Shown: positions 8,847 to 14,845 of the stretch, in pieces | How the letters are laid out: every line of letters begins with the position of its first letter | How positions within the stretch are numbered: the first letter of the stretch is position 1 | From: Botryococcus braunii | Lineage: Eukaryota; Chlorophyta; Trebouxiophyceae | Length of the DNA: 14,845 nucleotides | Assembly (NCBI GenBank): GCA_002005505.1 | Contig: KV908425.1 | Location: forward strand, 482,421 to 497,265 | Reading direction: 5' to 3' | Position numbers and translations under genes: made by a program | The notes under the pieces: generated by a model | Database searches by the model: none | Told to the model about the DNA's origin: nothing | What the model saw: only the letters and a program-made list of their open reading frames with translations

Positions 8847-8885
8847 CAAGGGGGGTGTGCATGCATGCGTGCCAGACCCCCCTTG
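8847..8885. repeat. Inverted repeat CAAGGGGGGT / ACCCCCCTTG
   Basis: Perfect 10-bp arms at 8847-8856 and 8876-8885 enclose a 19-nt loop containing TGCATGCATGC. A 13-base G run follows almost immediately (8890-8902). Confidence 0.7.
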
Positions 8886-9906
8886 AGAAGGGGGGGGGGG
8901 GTAGAGGACTGCACATATTTGTTCAGGTAGCTACAATACTTTTTTGCAAGGGACACTTCAGCAACCCAGCAAGGAAAAAGCGAGTGCCATCAACTTGTAT
9001 TTCTGGGTTTCCACGATAGGAAAAGGCTTTTCTGAATATGCTTGTAACCAATGCTTGCCCTGCAGTGTCATGTAGGAGGGGAAATTAGTCCATCAAAAGC
9101 CTGCCAACAATGTATCTCTGGCCACTGCTGCCAGCAGTAGAAGTGGATGTCCCCAGGGATGTACGGGAGAACACATTGGTGCTACTGAGTCCGAGTTATT
9201 GATGCCCAAGCCCTCGCACATGGGGAACAAGGTACCACCCTTGTTTCCAGGTCTCTTGATTAGGTGCATCCACCATTTTGCTTGCTCGCTTTGATACCTC
9301 ATGCCCTGTGATTGATACCCTTCTCTTTAAAAGGCAATTCGGTTGAGGTGGGTTGATTTACAGTGCACAGTGCCTGAAAGCCAGGGTTGTTCTTTTGGTC
9401 CCCTATGCACCTGCAATTGTTTTTCTCTATATCTGTGTTGTCCACCGTCACAAGCTTCAGCCCTAATTTTTGTTTGTGGAAGTGGCATCAAAATCAAAAT
9501 GTTGGTCAGAATCTTAGACATGATGCTAAGTCCTGACGAATTAACCTATTTTCTTGAGTTCCTTTGTCCAAGGAAAAACACAAGCATGCCGTGCTTGCCA
9601 CCAGGGTTGCAGACCTTAAGGCTTGAGGAGTCTTTTTGATCAATCCCCAACTTCTTCGTCGGTCCAAAGGGAAGGTTTTATAACAAAACATATTTGACAC
9701 GTGCTCTTTCTTATGGAAGACCCCAGCAAGGCCTGCAGCATGATGCTACAAAACAACAAGGAAGCTGGATTGCTAAAGTGGCCTTCAAGAGGAGCTTTCC
9801 ATGTATATAAACTCAGCATACGAACTCCACAGCATGCTTCCAGGATGACCTTGTCCTGCACTGGTGGGGGCGCCTGCATTCCCTAGCTACCAGAGAGCCA
9901 GCTTGG

Positions 9907-9973
9907 GACCCGTCCGGGTCCTGCAGGCTGGGATTAGGGTGGAAGAGACCCGTCCCGGTCCTGCAGGGTGGGA
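9907..9973. repeat. Imperfect direct repeat, two 27-bp copies, 40-bp period
   Basis: The unit starting GACCCGTCC and continuing through GGTCCTGCAGG to GGGA occurs at 9907-9933 and 9947-9973 with two differences. The first copy contains the hairpin GACCCG-TC-CGGGTC, which one substitution breaks in the second. Confidence 0.75.
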
Positions 9974-10256
9974 CACGGGTGTCGTGACCCCCATCCACCG
10001 TGCCTACTCTAACCCTGTGATCTGACGCCTAGACTTCTGTTTCCAGAAAACATGAAAAAGGGAACAAAAGACTTTAAAGAAGGAGCAGAAGTGTTCTATT
10101 AAGAGGAGAACAAAAGGGAACGGTGGTAATGATAACGATTACTTTTTTGATGGGGTAACGACGTTCATGACAGTCATGATGATGAAGATGACAGTTCCCA
10201 ATATAATGATCCCTGGCTAGTGTACCTGGAAATGTAACCGGGAGCTCCTTAGTGGT

Positions 10257-10403
<147 letters not shown>

Positions 10404-10796
10404 CCCCCTCTGCCCCCTTTTCATTTGCGCCCCACTTTGTGTCGCTCCCTTTGTACCTCTCCTTGCCATATGCCTAGACTGTTTTCACCATCACATTTTG
10501 CCTATGCCCCTGGATTCTGCGTGGTCGCATGTAAGATGCATGGTGTGTGGTCAGGAGATGCTTCACATTTTATTCTAAATTTACGGATCGCCTTAGGCCG
10601 CTGTGCAAGGTCACGCACGACCCCTGAGGACAAGGAAGATGGGGGCGAGACCCCTAAACTCCCACTCCCATACTCCCGGCATGCCGTTTGACCCCGTGGC
10701 TTTAACCTCCCCTCCCCCCGGTTTATAACTTGACTAATGCGGAAATCCCTGAAAACCAAGAAAAAGAATAACATATGGGGCCCATACATACGTTTA

Positions 10797-10810
10797 CCCC
10801 CCCCCCCCCC

Positions 10811-10842
<32 letters not shown>

Positions 10843-10884
10843 GGGGGGGGTGGGGGAAGGGGGGGGGGTGGGGGAGGGGGGGGG
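10797..10884. repeat. Homopolymer block C14-A24-G16 plus G-rich extension
   Basis: Fourteen C, twenty-four A and sixteen G follow one another without a break (10797-10850), then G runs separated by T, AA or A up to 10884. C14 and G16 can pair around the A24 loop, and the G-rich part could form quadruplexes. Homopolymers of this length are also where sequencing and assembly are least reliable. Confidence 0.85.
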
Positions 10885-10937
10885 AATAAGGCTTGTACGT
10901 TCCAGTTTTGAAAAGAAAGAGGGTGCCTATCCCAGTG

Positions 10938-10951
10938 GTACCGGCCGGTAC
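10938..10951. repeat. Perfect 14-bp palindrome upstream of the dehydrogenase
   Basis: GTACCGGCCGGTAC is self-complementary and lies about 166 bp before the start codon. It could be a regulatory site, but nothing else supports that. Confidence 0.5.
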
Positions 10952-11048
10952 GAGGTTTACCATCGTAATACATGCGAGCCCGGTTACGCAACGAAATCCG
11001 TGCAAATGCTAATCGCGACGGTTTACCGACTACGACAATCCCCTTTGT

Positions 11049-11060
11049 CATATAAGTATA
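11049..11060 (+). promoter_or_regulatory. Possible TATA-like element of the dehydrogenase gene
   Basis: CATATAAGTATA lies 57-68 nt before the start codon, at a plausible distance for a TATA box with a short leader. An out-of-frame ATG at 11068, whose frame runs past the true start to a stop at 11143-11145, would lie upstream of a start site placed about 30 nt after the element. Confidence 0.3.
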
Positions 11061-11116
11061 GAAACACATGCAAAATTGCTTTGAACTGGCAACTGAGGCC
11101 TTACCATTACGAGATT

Positions 11117-14845
<3,729 letters not shown>

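Noticed and set aside
8948..9790. Shared peptide GHFSNPA in frames on opposite strands, suggesting a transposon protein
   Set aside because: The underlying match is only about 23 bp with several differences and no wider protein similarity; at most an old repeat fragment.
10775..11116. In-frame upstream extension of the dehydrogenase first exon
   Set aside because: It translates the C/A/G homopolymer block and has no family similarity; the family opening begins at the ATG at 11117.

Overview
This is a eukaryotic nuclear window, most likely from a green alga or another member of the green lineage. Three things point there. The H2A has the RYLKKGKYA and [11 protein letters not shown] type of core rather than the animal RLLRKGNYA type. 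A degenerate TTTAGGG-type interstitial telomeric tract is present. The two replication-type histone genes carry both spliceosomal introns and a 3' histone stem-loop. The species cannot be fixed from sequence alone; a large, repeat-rich prasinophyte genome is one possibility.

The window holds three supported genes. In the centre (6870-8200) is a divergent histone pair: H2B on the minus strand (two exons, 118 aa) and H2A on the plus strand (two exons, 126 aa). They share a 294-bp intergenic promoter with CCAAT boxes, a near-match to the plant histone octamer and a G-box. Each gene ends with the same 8-bp-stem hairpin, 26 and 33 nt after its stop codon. From 11117 to the right edge runs the 5' part (six exons, 238 codons, continuing past the window) of a short-chain dehydrogenase/reductase of the retinol-dehydrogenase/WWOX-like type. 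Its Rossmann-fold half looks intact. The catalytic Asn and Lys positions are changed and the Ser position is doubtful, so it may be a pseudo-oxidoreductase or a strongly diverged one.

The rest is non-coding. The left 6 kb has no gene I can support. It is unusually rich in perfect DNA palindromes (13 of at least 14 bp, including two of 30 bp), longer hairpins, small direct repeats and an interstitial telomere-like tract. Microsatellites, mainly (GT)n/(CA)n with (AT)n and (CT)n, make up roughly 2.5 kb of the window. They produce many long Cys-Val, His-Thr, Leu-Ser or Arg-Glu open frames that are not genes. Between H2A and the dehydrogenase (8201-11116) I see only repeats and homopolymer blocks.

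The dehydrogenase introns are loaded with (CA)n and (GT)n tracts in complementary orientations around exons 3, 4 and 5, a G/C-rich near-perfect hairpin, poly(T)-poly(G) junctions, and a 150-bp TA-flanked MITE with 25-bp terminal inverted repeats. The histones work together as the H2A-H2B dimer of the nucleosome; nothing links them functionally to the dehydrogenase.
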